The translations under genes were made by a program, and so were the position numbers. A DNA stretch of 64,000 nt from Streptomyces griseoluteus. Lineage in GTDB: Bacteria; Actinomycetota; Actinomycetes; Streptomycetales; Streptomycetaceae. Below the pieces are notes generated by a model. That model was not told the origin of the DNA. It worked only from the letters and a program-made list of their open reading frames with translations, and did not search any database. Below, piece by piece: positions 49,820 through 57,392 of this stretch. Numbering within the stretch: the first letter of the stretch is position 1; each line of letters opens with the position of its first letter. The DNA lies in NCBI RefSeq assembly GCF_004784465.1, contig NZ_SRRU01000011.1:62001-126000 (forward strand), read 5' to 3'.

Positions 49820-50835
49820 CGGACGAGCACAGCCTGTACGGCCCGCTCGAGGACCCCGCTGCGGACGCCGGCCACCAAGAGCACCCGCCCAGGGTCGGCT
49901 TCTTCACCGACACCTCCGTGTGCATCGGCTGCAAGGCGTGCGAAGTCGCCTGCAAGGAGTGGAACGACGTCCCGGAGGACGGCCTCGACCTGCTGGGCAT
50001 GTCCTTCGACAACACCGGGATGCTCGGCGCGAGTTCCTGGCGGCACGTCGCCTTCATCGAGCAGGAACGCCCACTGGGACGACAGGACCCCGGCCTGTCC
50101 GACCTGCCCACCGGGCCCTCGGCCGCCGAGCACACCGCCGAGGTCGTCGCGGACGGCCTGCGGGACGCGCCCCGGGGCGGAGGTGAACTGGGCACCGAGC
50201 CCGTCGACCTGGGCTTCCCCTCCTTCGAGCTGCCCGGCGCCGGTACCGGCTCGGAGACCCGTACCGACTTCCGCTGGCTGATGTCCTCCGACGTGTGCAA
50301 GCACTGCACCCATGCCGGATGCCTCGACGTCTGCCCCACCGGAGCGCTCTTCCGCACCGAGTTCGGCACCGTGGTGGTGCAGCCCGACATCTGCAACGGC
50401 TGCGGCTACTGCGTGTCCGGCTGTCCCTACGGGGTCATCGACCGGCGGCCCGACGACGGCCGGGCCTGGAAGTGCACCCTGTGCCACGACCGCCTGCGCG
50501 GCGGCCTCGAACCCGCCTGCGCCAAGGCCTGCCCGACCGACTCCATCCAGTTCGGGCCGCTGGACGAACTGCGGGAGCGGGCCGACCGGCGACTGGAGCA
50601 GCTGCACGAGGCGGGCGTGGGCGAGGCACGGCTGTACGGGCGCGATCCCGAGGACGGAGTGGGCGGCGACGGCGCCTTCTTCCTGCTGCTCGACGAACCG
50701 GAGGTCTACGGACTGCCGCCGGACCCCGTCGTGCCCACGCGTGACCTGCCGTCCATGTGGAAGCACGCCGCGGTGGCAGCCTCCGCTCTGCTCGCGGCCA
50801 CCGCCGCCGTCTTCATCAGGGAGGGTCGCCGATGA
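49816..50835 (+). CDS. Formate dehydrogenase iron-sulfur subunit (FdnH/HybA-like)
   Basis: The 339-residue ferredoxin-like subunit has four Cys clusters: CIGCKACEVACKEW, CKHCTHAGCLDVCP, CNGCGYCVSGCPYG and CTLCHDRL with CAKACP. It should therefore hold four [4Fe-4S] centres and pass electrons from the catalytic subunit. An extra acidic insert (about 75-145) separates the first two clusters. The C-terminus has one hydrophobic helix (AAVAASALLAATAAVFI), as in FdnH, anchoring it to the membrane. It overlaps the catalytic gene and the NrfD-like gene by 4 bp each (ATGA), giving tightly coupled translation of the complex. Confidence 0.93.
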   Translation: MTDEHSLYGPLEDPAADAGHQEHPPRVGFFTDTSVCIGCKACEVACKEWNDVPEDGLDLLGMSFDNTGMLGASSWRHVAFIEQERPLGRQDPGLSDLPTGPSAAEHTAEVVADGLRDAPRGGGELGTEPVDLGFPSFELPGAGTGSETRTDFRWLMSSDVCKHCTHAGCLDVCPTGALFRTEFGTVVVQPDICNGCGYCVSGCPYGVIDRRPDDGRAWKCTLCHDRLRGGLEPACAKACPTDSIQFGPLDELRERADRRLEQLHEAGVGEARLYGRDPEDGVGGDGAFFLLLDEPEVYGLPPDPVVPTRDLPSMWKHAAVAASALLAATAAVFIREGRR

Positions 50836-51890
50836 CCGACGACGAGCCCCTGCGCGAGCCGCGCAGCGACGCGGGCGCCGCCGACCTGCATGCGCCCACG
50901 TTCGGCGCGGGCCGCGACCGGCACGACGACCAGGGCGTCGTAGCGGACTCGGAGTTCCGCTCCTATTACGGGCGGCCGGTACTGAAACCGCCGGTGTGGG
51001 AGTGGAAGGTGCCGGCCTACCTGTTCACCGGCGGCGTGTCGGCCGGTGCCGCCCTGCTTTCCGCCGGCGCCGACCTGACCGGCCGTCCGGCCCTGTGCCG
51101 CGCCGGGCGCCTGGGCGGCTTCGGTGCCCTGCTGGCCAGCAGCTACCTGTTGATCGCAGACCTCGGTCGTCCCGAACGCTTCCACCACATGCTGCGGGTG
51201 GCCAAGCCCAGTTCACCGATGTCCGTCGGCACATGGATCCTTGTCGCCTACGGACCCGGCAGCGGCCTGGCCGCCATGACCGAGCTGCTGCCGGGCTCCC
51301 TGCGTGCCATGCTGCCCGGCCGCCTGCCGGCTCGGGTCGGCCGGCTGGCAGGACTGTCCTCGGCCGCGGTCGCCCCCGCTCTGGCGTCCTACACCGCGGT
51401 GCTGCTCTCCCAGACGGCTGTGCCCGCCTGGCACGAGGCACGTCGGGAGCTGCCCTTCCTGTTCACGGGGTCCGCGGCGGCGAGCGGCGCGGGGCTCGGA
51501 ATGCTGCTGGCCCCCGTGCACGAGGCGGGCCCTGCCCGACGGCTCGCGGCCCTCGGGGCCGGTGCGGAACTCGTCGCCGCCCGGCTGATCGAACGCCGAC
51601 CGGCCCTGGAGACCACGGCCTACACCAGAGGCCGGGCCCACCGGCTCCGCCGGGCATCCGAATACCTCACCCTCGCCGGTGCTCTGGCCGCCGCCACCGT
51701 CGCCCGCCGCAGCCGCCCCGCCGCTGCCGCCGCCGGGCTCGCCCTGTTGGCCGGCAGCGCCCTTCAGCGGTTCGGCACCTTCGACGCGGGCGTCGCCTCG
51801 ACCAAGGACCCGGCCTACGTCGTGGTTCCCCAACGTGCACGTCTGAACGCCCGTGACGGGCAGCACCGCCATGGTGACCAGGCCGAATGA
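50832..51890 (+). CDS. NrfD/PsrC-like membrane subunit of the formate dehydrogenase
   Basis: The 352-residue membrane protein has about eight hydrophobic helices after a polar N-terminus of about 60 residues (helix 1 about YLFTGGVSAGAALLSAGADL). It resembles NrfD/polysulfide-reductase membrane subunits, which hand electrons to or from menaquinone without haem. It would link formate oxidation to the quinone pool in place of the cytochrome b (FdnI) of the E. coli enzyme. It is coupled by ATGA to the iron-sulfur gene and ends 2 bp before the convergent MerR gene. Confidence 0.88.
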   Translation: MTDDEPLREPRSDAGAADLHAPTFGAGRDRHDDQGVVADSEFRSYYGRPVLKPPVWEWKVPAYLFTGGVSAGAALLSAGADLTGRPALCRAGRLGGFGALLASSYLLIADLGRPERFHHMLRVAKPSSPMSVGTWILVAYGPGSGLAAMTELLPGSLRAMLPGRLPARVGRLAGLSSAAVAPALASYTAVLLSQTAVPAWHEARRELPFLFTGSAAASGAGLGMLLAPVHEAGPARRLAALGAGAELVAARLIERRPALETTAYTRGRAHRLRRASEYLTLAGALAAATVARRSRPAAAAAGLALLAGSALQRFGTFDAGVASTKDPAYVVVPQRARLNARDGQHRHGDQAE

Positions 51891-51892
51891 CG

Positions 51893-52621
51893 TTACACCT
51901 GGTCCTCGGGGCCGCGCTCCTCGGCGTCCCCCAGCCACTCCCTGACCTCCTGCCGCAGTGACCGCTGGAACGTGGTCAGGAGGGCCTGGACGACCAGGGG
52001 CTGCATGTGGGCGGAGAGGGTGCGGACGTCCCTCGGGGTGTGTTCGGGGACCGCGTCGCGCAGGAGGGTCGAGAGCTCGCGGGCGGCGGCGCGGGAGTGA
52101 TCGAGGAGGGTGGTGCGGGCGGCGAGGATGACTTCCTGGGAGAACGGGAGGTCCAGGAGCTGTACGGCGAGGCGCAGCAGACCGGAGTCGACGCGGTAGG
52201 CACCGTCCGGCTCGGCGGGGGCCAGGACGTCCATCGCCGTCAGGCGCCGTACGTCCTCCTCCGTCAGCCGGCGCCCCGCGCGGCGGTCCAGCTCGGCGCG
52301 GCCGACCGTCTCCACCGCTTCCGGGGCCCAGGAGGAGACGACCGCCCGGTGCACCGCGAGGTCCTGGGCGGTGAGGCCGGCCGGGAGCCGGCTGATGTAC
52401 CGCTCGATCGCCGCCAGCGTCATCCCCTGCAGCCGCAGCTCCTCGATCAGCGCGAGCCGGGCCAGATGCTCACGGCCGTACCGGCCGACCCGGCGGGGGC
52501 CTATCTCGGGCGGCGGGAGCAGTCCGCGGGTGCCGTAGAAGCGCACCGTGCGCACGGTGACGCCGGACCGCGCGGCCAGCTCGTCGATGGTGAGGGTGGG
52601 GTCCTCGGCCTCGGTCGTCAT
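51893..52621 (-). CDS. MerR-family transcriptional regulator
   Basis: The 242-residue protein has an N-terminal MerR winged HTH (LTIDELAARSGVTVRTVRFY, residues 9-28, then GRYGREHLARLALIEELRLQ). A helical C-terminal domain of about 150 residues follows, longer than in metal-sensing MerR proteins and without Cys clusters. It therefore probably senses an organic ligand or a protein. It is divergent from the amino-acid permease gene, with 207 bp between. The partner is not certain. Confidence 0.88.
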   Translation of the reverse strand: MTTEAEDPTLTIDELAARSGVTVRTVRFYGTRGLLPPPEIGPRRVGRYGREHLARLALIEELRLQGMTLAAIERYISRLPAGLTAQDLAVHRAVVSSWAPEAVETVGRAELDRRAGRRLTEEDVRRLTAMDVLAPAEPDGAYRVDSGLLRLAVQLLDLPFSQEVILAARTTLLDHSRAAARELSTLLRDAVPEHTPRDVRTLSAHMQPLVVQALLTTFQRSLRQEVREWLGDAEERGPEDQV

Positions 52622-52828
52622 CGCAGCAGTATCGCTGTCGCAGCAGGAGTGTGAAACCCGCGAAGGTCATGTGAGAAGTGCCGCTCTGTGACGTGGACCA
52701 TCGCATATCGGGTGATCTCTCTGGGAAGCTGCTGCCTTGGTCTGTACCGCGACACGATCGTGTGGGCGGGCCGCCCTGTAAGGAACCGGCCCCTCGTGGT
52801 CCGGGAGTACCAGAGAGTGGAACGACCC

Positions 52829-54295
52829 GTGAGCAAGGACGCCGTCGACTCGGCCCCGGCCGCTGCCACCACGCAAGCGGCCCAGACGCCCGCGGACGCG
52901 GGCGACGCCGGTTACAGCAAGGACCTCAAGGCCCGCCACGTCAACATGATCGCCATCGGCGGCGCCATCGGCACCGGCCTGTTCCTCGGAGCGGGCGGCC
53001 GCCTGCACAACGCGGGCCCCGCGCTCGCCCTGGCCTACCTGGTCTGCGGAGTCTTCGCCTTCTTCGTGGTCCGGGCGCTGGGCGAGCTGGTCCTGTACCG
53101 CCCCTCCTCCGGGTCCTTCGTGTCGTACGCGCGCGAGTTCCTCGGCGAGAAGGGCGCCTATGTCGCCGGCTGGATGTACTTCCTGAACTGGTCGACCACC
53201 GGTATCGCCGACATCACCGCGATCGCGCTCTACACGCACTACTGGAGCATGTTCACGTCCATACCGCAGTGGGTGCTGGCACTCGTCGCGCTGGCCGTGG
53301 TGCTCGCCGTGAACCTGATCTCGGTGAAGATCTTCGGCGAGATGGAGTTCTGGTTCGCGATCATCAAGGTCGCCACCCTGGTGGGCTTCATGCTCATCGG
53401 CATCTTCCTGCTGGCCACCCAGCACGACGTGGGCGGCCACCAGCCCGGCGTCAGCCTCATCACCGACCACGGCGGGATCTTCCCGCACGGCATGATGCCC
53501 GTCGTCCTCGTGATGCAGGGCGTGATCTTCGCGTACGCCGCGCTCGAGCTGGTCGGCGTCGCCGCCGGTGAGACCGCCGAGCCCGAGAAGGTCGTCCCGC
53601 GCGCGGTGAACTCGATCATGTGGCGCGTCGGCGTGTTCTACGTCGGCTCCGTCGTGCTGCTCGCCCTCCTGCTGCCCGGCTCGGTGTACTCCGCCGACCA
53701 GAGTCCGTTCGTGACCGTCCTGTCCAAGGTCGGCATCCCGGCGGCCGGCGACGTGATGAACCTGGTGGTGCTCACCGCCGCCATGTCCTCGCTGAACTCC
53801 GGCCTGTACTCCACCGGCCGCATCCTGCGCTCGATGGCCACGGCCGGCTCCGCGCCGAAGTTCACCGCCCGGATGAACCGCAGCCAGGTGCCCTACGGCG
53901 GCATCCTGCTGACCTGCGCGGTCTGCGTGCTCGGCGTCGGCCTGAACTACCTCGTGCCCAGCCAGGCGTTCGAGATCGTGCTGAACGTGGCCTCCCTCGG
54001 CATCATCAGCACCTGGGTGATCATCATGGTCTGCCACATGATCTTCGTCCGCCGGGCCCGCGCGGGCCTGGTCACCCGGCCGCGCTTCCAGCTCAAGTTC
54101 AGCCCGGTCACCGAGATCGTCACCATCGCCTTCCTGCTGGCCTGTCTCGGCATGATGTGGAACGACCCCGAGGTGGGCCGCCGCACCCTGTACCTGATCC
54201 CGCTGATCGCGGTCCTGCTGGTCGCCGGCTGGTTCGGCGTCCGCCGCCGCGTCACCGCGAATGCCGAGCGGGAGCTGACCGACCTCACGAAGTAG
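52829..54295 (+). CDS. Amino-acid permease (APC superfamily, AnsP/GabP-like)
   Basis: The 488-residue permease has 12 predicted membrane helices. The first helix carries the APC substrate motif IAIGGAIGTGLFLGAGGRLH. ALELVGVAAGETAEPEKVVP is a typical amino-acid permease loop. From gene order remembered in S. coelicolor and overall similarity it may be an L-asparagine permease, though GABA- or lysine-type is possible. The start is GTG 52829. A GTG four codons upstream is also possible. There is no signal peptide beyond the first helix. Confidence 0.88.
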   Translation: MSKDAVDSAPAAATTQAAQTPADAGDAGYSKDLKARHVNMIAIGGAIGTGLFLGAGGRLHNAGPALALAYLVCGVFAFFVVRALGELVLYRPSSGSFVSYAREFLGEKGAYVAGWMYFLNWSTTGIADITAIALYTHYWSMFTSIPQWVLALVALAVVLAVNLISVKIFGEMEFWFAIIKVATLVGFMLIGIFLLATQHDVGGHQPGVSLITDHGGIFPHGMMPVVLVMQGVIFAYAALELVGVAAGETAEPEKVVPRAVNSIMWRVGVFYVGSVVLLALLLPGSVYSADQSPFVTVLSKVGIPAAGDVMNLVVLTAAMSSLNSGLYSTGRILRSMATAGSAPKFTARMNRSQVPYGGILLTCAVCVLGVGLNYLVPSQAFEIVLNVASLGIISTWVIIMVCHMIFVRRARAGLVTRPRFQLKFSPVTEIVTIAFLLACLGMMWNDPEVGRRTLYLIPLIAVLLVAGWFGVRRRVTANAERELTDLTK

Positions 54296-54304
54296 CAGAT
54301 CACG

Positions 54305-54319
54305 GCCACTGTCAGTGGC
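54305..54319. promoter_or_regulatory. 15-bp palindrome upstream of the macro-domain gene
   Basis: GCCACTG-T-CAGTGGC has perfect 7-bp arms and lies between the permease stop and the macro-domain start, 19 bp before the latter. An operator is more likely than a terminator because the loop is one base. Confidence 0.45.
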
Positions 54320-54337
54320 AGCCCCTACGGTGGCGTC

Positions 54338-54823
54338 ATGTCGGAGATCAGCTATGTCCGGGGTGACGCCACCGCGCCATGCGCGGAGGGCGCTCGCGTG
54401 ATCGCCCATGTCTGCAACGACATCGGCGGCTGGGGGAGGGGCTTCGTCTCCGCGCTGTCCAAGCGCTGGCCGGAGCCGGAGGCGGCCTACCGCGCCTGGT
54501 ACCGGGGGCGGGCGGCGAACGACTTCGGGCTGGGCGCCGTCCAGCTCGTCGAGGTCGGCCCGCTCCTGTGGGTGGCCAACATGATCGGCCAGCACGGCAT
54601 CAAGGGGCGCGGCAAGGGCGTCCCGGTGCGGTACGAGGCGATCGACACCGCGCTCGGCCGGCTCGCCGGCCAAGTGATCGAACTCGGTGCCTCGGTGCAC
54701 ATGCCCCGCATAGGCTGCGGGCTGGCGGGTGGCGAGTGGCCGCTCGTGGAGCCGCTCGTCGCCGGGCGGCTGGCGGGGCGGGGCATCCCGGTCACCGTGT
54801 ACGACCACGGGGAGGGCGCATGA
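54338..54823 (+). CDS. Macro-domain protein (ADP-ribose-1''-phosphate phosphatase-like)
   Basis: The 161-residue single macro domain has ISYVRGDATAP, VIAHVCNDIGGWGRGFVSAL (the ADP-ribose loop with conserved Asn-Asp), and MPRIGCGLAGGEWPLVEPLV. These resemble Poa1p-type phosphatases or ADP-ribosyl hydrolases such as TARG-like enzymes. It would bind or hydrolyse ADP-ribose derivatives in the cytoplasm. Its stop overlaps the PfkB kinase start by ATGA, so the two are made together and may act on a common ribose-containing metabolite. Confidence 0.88.
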   Translation: MSEISYVRGDATAPCAEGARVIAHVCNDIGGWGRGFVSALSKRWPEPEAAYRAWYRGRAANDFGLGAVQLVEVGPLLWVANMIGQHGIKGRGKGVPVRYEAIDTALGRLAGQVIELGASVHMPRIGCGLAGGEWPLVEPLVAGRLAGRGIPVTVYDHGEGA

Positions 54824-55716
54824 CGGACGTGCTGGTGCTGGGCGGTGCCGGGGTGGACACCATCGTCCGCGTACCCGAGCTGCCGCTGCCCTTCGCCGAC
54901 AGCTATCCCATCGACACCGGGGTGCACACCCGCGCCGGGCAGACCGGCGACTTCGTCGCGCTGGGACTTGCCGCCCTGGGCCTCGACGTCCACCACCTCG
55001 ACCTGATCGGCGACGACCCCGAGGGCGACCTCGTCCGGGCACTGCACCGGGACCACGGCATCGCCCTGACCGCGCTGCCCCAGCCCGCCGGCACCAAGCG
55101 CGCCGTCAACCTGGTCGGCCCCGACGGCCGCCGCCTCTCCCTGTACGACACCAGCCGTGCCCGCCCCGGCGACCGCTTCCCCGACGAGGTGCTGCGCCCC
55201 CTCGCGGCAGCCGCCCGGCACGTCCACGTGACCATCACCCAGCCCTGCGCCGAGGCCCTGCCGCTGCTCCGGGAGACGGGCGTGCCGCTCTCCACCGACC
55301 TGCACGACTGGGACGGCGAGAACCCGTACCACGAGCCGTACGCCCTCGCCGCCGACGTGGTCTTCCTCTCCGCCGCCGCCCTCACCGACCCCGAGCGCAC
55401 CATGCGCCGGATATCGGAGCGCGGCCGGGCCCAGGTGGTCGTCGCCACGGCGGGTGCCGAGGGCGCCCATCTGCTGGCCTACGGCGAGCTGACCCACGTC
55501 CCGCCCGCGACCCCGCCCGCCCCGGTGGTCGACTCCAACGGCGCGGGCGACGCCTTCGCCGCCGCCTTCCTCTACGGCCGCCTCGCCGGAGCCGACCCCC
55601 GGCGCTGCGCCCGCTTCGGCGCGACAGCGGGCGCGTACGCCTGCACCGTCCCGGCCACCCGCACCGACGCGATAGGCCGTGACGGCCTCCTCGGGGAGGG
55701 AGCCGTCACGGCCTAG
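54820..55716 (+). CDS. PfkB/ribokinase-family sugar kinase
   Basis: The 298-residue protein has the family beginning VLVLGGAGVDTIVRVPELP, the GQTGDFVALGLAALGLDVHH motif, and the C-terminal ATP/anion-hole signature VVDSNGAGDAFAAAFLYG with catalytic Asp (DSNGAGD for the common DTxGAGD). The substrate is a sugar or nucleoside, not identified. Translational coupling with a macro-domain protein hints at a ribose or ADP-ribose product. The last codons form a terminator hairpin (55676-55712). Confidence 0.88.
   Translation: MTDVLVLGGAGVDTIVRVPELPLPFADSYPIDTGVHTRAGQTGDFVALGLAALGLDVHHLDLIGDDPEGDLVRALHRDHGIALTALPQPAGTKRAVNLVGPDGRRLSLYDTSRARPGDRFPDEVLRPLAAAARHVHVTITQPCAEALPLLRETGVPLSTDLHDWDGENPYHEPYALAADVVFLSAAALTDPERTMRRISERGRAQVVVATAGAEGAHLLAYGELTHVPPATPPAPVVDSNGAGDAFAAAFLYGRLAGADPRRCARFGATAGAYACTVPATRTDAIGRDGLLGEGAVTA
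55676..55712. terminator. Terminator embedded in the 3' end of the PfkB gene
   Basis: GCCGTGACGGC (55676-55686) pairs perfectly with GCCGTCACGGC (55702-55712), inside the final codons. It also serves the convergent M1 peptidase gene ending at 55729. Confidence 0.8.
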
Positions 55717-55728
55717 GGCAGAGGGGGC

Positions 55729-57219
55729 TCAGTGCGCGTGCACGTCGTTCGTGGCCTCGATCTTCTTCCACGACTTCGGCTCCGCGACCTTCGCCGCCAG
55801 CGGCCGGGCCGACGAGTCCGAGCCCCGCGCGTCCGGCTTCGACGGCTGGAACAGCCAGGTGTCGAAGAGCGCGGCCAGCGGCTTGCCGGACACCTGCTCG
55901 GCGTACTTCTGGAAGTCGGCCACCGAGGCGTTGCCGTAGGCGTGCTCCTTCGGCCAGCCCTTCAGCACGGCGAAGAACGCGTCGTCCCCGATCTCCTCGC
56001 GCAGCGCCTGCACCGCCAGCGCGCCCCTGTCGTAGACCGCGAGGTCGAACTGCGCGTCCGGGCCGGGGTCACCGGGCTTGACGGTCCAGAACGGGTCCTC
56101 GGCCGGGTGTGAGGCGTACACGTAGTCCGCCAGCTCGCGCGTGGTGCCCTCGCCCTCGTGCTCGGACCAGAGCCACTGCGCGTACCGGGCGAAGCCCTCG
56201 TTGATCCAGATGTCCTTCCAGCCCTTGAGCGACACGTCGTCGCCGTACCACTGGTGGGCCAGCTCGTGCACGACCACCGAGGTGTTGGAGCCGGCCGCGA
56301 ACTGCTTGGGGCTGTAGTAGACGCGGGTCTGCGTCTCCAGCGCGTACCCGGTGGTGGTGTTGGGGACGTAACCGCCCGCCGAGGAGAACGGATACGGCCC
56401 GAAGTAGCCGCTCAGCCAGTCCACCAGCTCACCGGTGCGCTCCACGCTCGCCCGCGCCGCCCCGTCGTTCGCGCCGAGGTCCTTGCTGTACGCGTTGACC
56501 ACCGGCACCCCGCCCTCGGAGGTGGACGTGGTGATGTCGAAGCGGCCGAGCGCGAGAGTGGCCAGATAGGTCGCCTGCGGCTTGTCCTGGCGCCAGTTGT
56601 AGCGGGTCCAGCCCAGCTTCGAACTGGTCGACGCCAGCGTGCCGTTGGAGATCGCCTGGGTGCCGTCCGGCACCGCCACCGACACGTCGTAGGTGGCCTT
56701 GTCGCTGGGGTGGTCATTACTGGGGAACCACCACCAGGCCGCCTCGGGTTCGTCCGCCGCGACGGCGCCGTCCGGGGTGCGGTGCCAGGTGTTGAAGCCG
56801 TAGGCGCTCTTCGTGGAGGGCACCCCGCTGTACCGGACGACCACGGTGACCTGCGTGCCCTTGGCCAGCGGGGTCTTCGGCGTGACCACCAGCTCGTGCT
56901 CGCCGGACGTGGTGAACGTGGCCTTGATGCCGTTGACCCGCACCTCGCTGACGTCCAGCAGGAAGTCCAGGTCGAAGCTGGACAGGTCCTGCGTGGTCCT
57001 GGCCAGGATGGTCGCGGTGCCCTGCAGCTCGTCCGTCTTCGGCTGGTACTGGAGCCTCAGGTCGTAGTGCGAGACGTCGTAGCCGCCATTGCCGTACTTC
57101 GGATAGTAGGCGTCGCCGATGCCCGGCGCGCCGGGGGCGGACGACGCGGCCGATGCCGGGATCGCCAGCAGGAGGGAGGCCGCCGCCAGGGCGCTCGGCG
57201 CGAGGATTCTGCGGTGCAC
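55729..57219 (-). CDS. Secreted M1-family zinc metallopeptidase
   Basis: The 496-residue protein has a Sec signal peptide (hydrophobic core PSALAAASLLLAIPASAAS). An aminopeptidase N-like beta domain follows (about 40-210), then a thermolysin-like domain with HELAHQW (zinc His318 and His322, catalytic Glu319) and NEGFARYAQWLW giving the third ligand. The exopeptidase GAMEN stretch reads GYALETQ here, so the N-terminal recognition may differ. The start is GTG 57219. It is divergent from the PepX-like gene with 173 bp between, and both are exported peptidases. Confidence 0.9.
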   Translation of the reverse strand: MHRRILAPSALAAASLLLAIPASAASSAPGAPGIGDAYYPKYGNGGYDVSHYDLRLQYQPKTDELQGTATILARTTQDLSSFDLDFLLDVSEVRVNGIKATFTTSGEHELVVTPKTPLAKGTQVTVVVRYSGVPSTKSAYGFNTWHRTPDGAVAADEPEAAWWWFPSNDHPSDKATYDVSVAVPDGTQAISNGTLASTSSKLGWTRYNWRQDKPQATYLATLALGRFDITTSTSEGGVPVVNAYSKDLGANDGAARASVERTGELVDWLSGYFGPYPFSSAGGYVPNTTTGYALETQTRVYYSPKQFAAGSNTSVVVHELAHQWYGDDVSLKGWKDIWINEGFARYAQWLWSEHEGEGTTRELADYVYASHPAEDPFWTVKPGDPGPDAQFDLAVYDRGALAVQALREEIGDDAFFAVLKGWPKEHAYGNASVADFQKYAEQVSGKPLAALFDTWLFQPSKPDARGSDSSARPLAAKVAEPKSWKKIEATNDVHAH

Positions 57220-57392
57220 GTCAGCTCCAAGTCTTCTGGACAGGAAGTCTGTTCGGAGCCTATTCAGTGCCGGCCGCTTCTGGCGTGTCCACGGCCCCTG
57301 CTGTCACACGATCGCCATTCAGCCGTCACGCGTCCCGGTGACCGCCGAAAGGCCCTCTTCTGTACGGGTGTTGACGGAGGTAGCGTCCGCCC

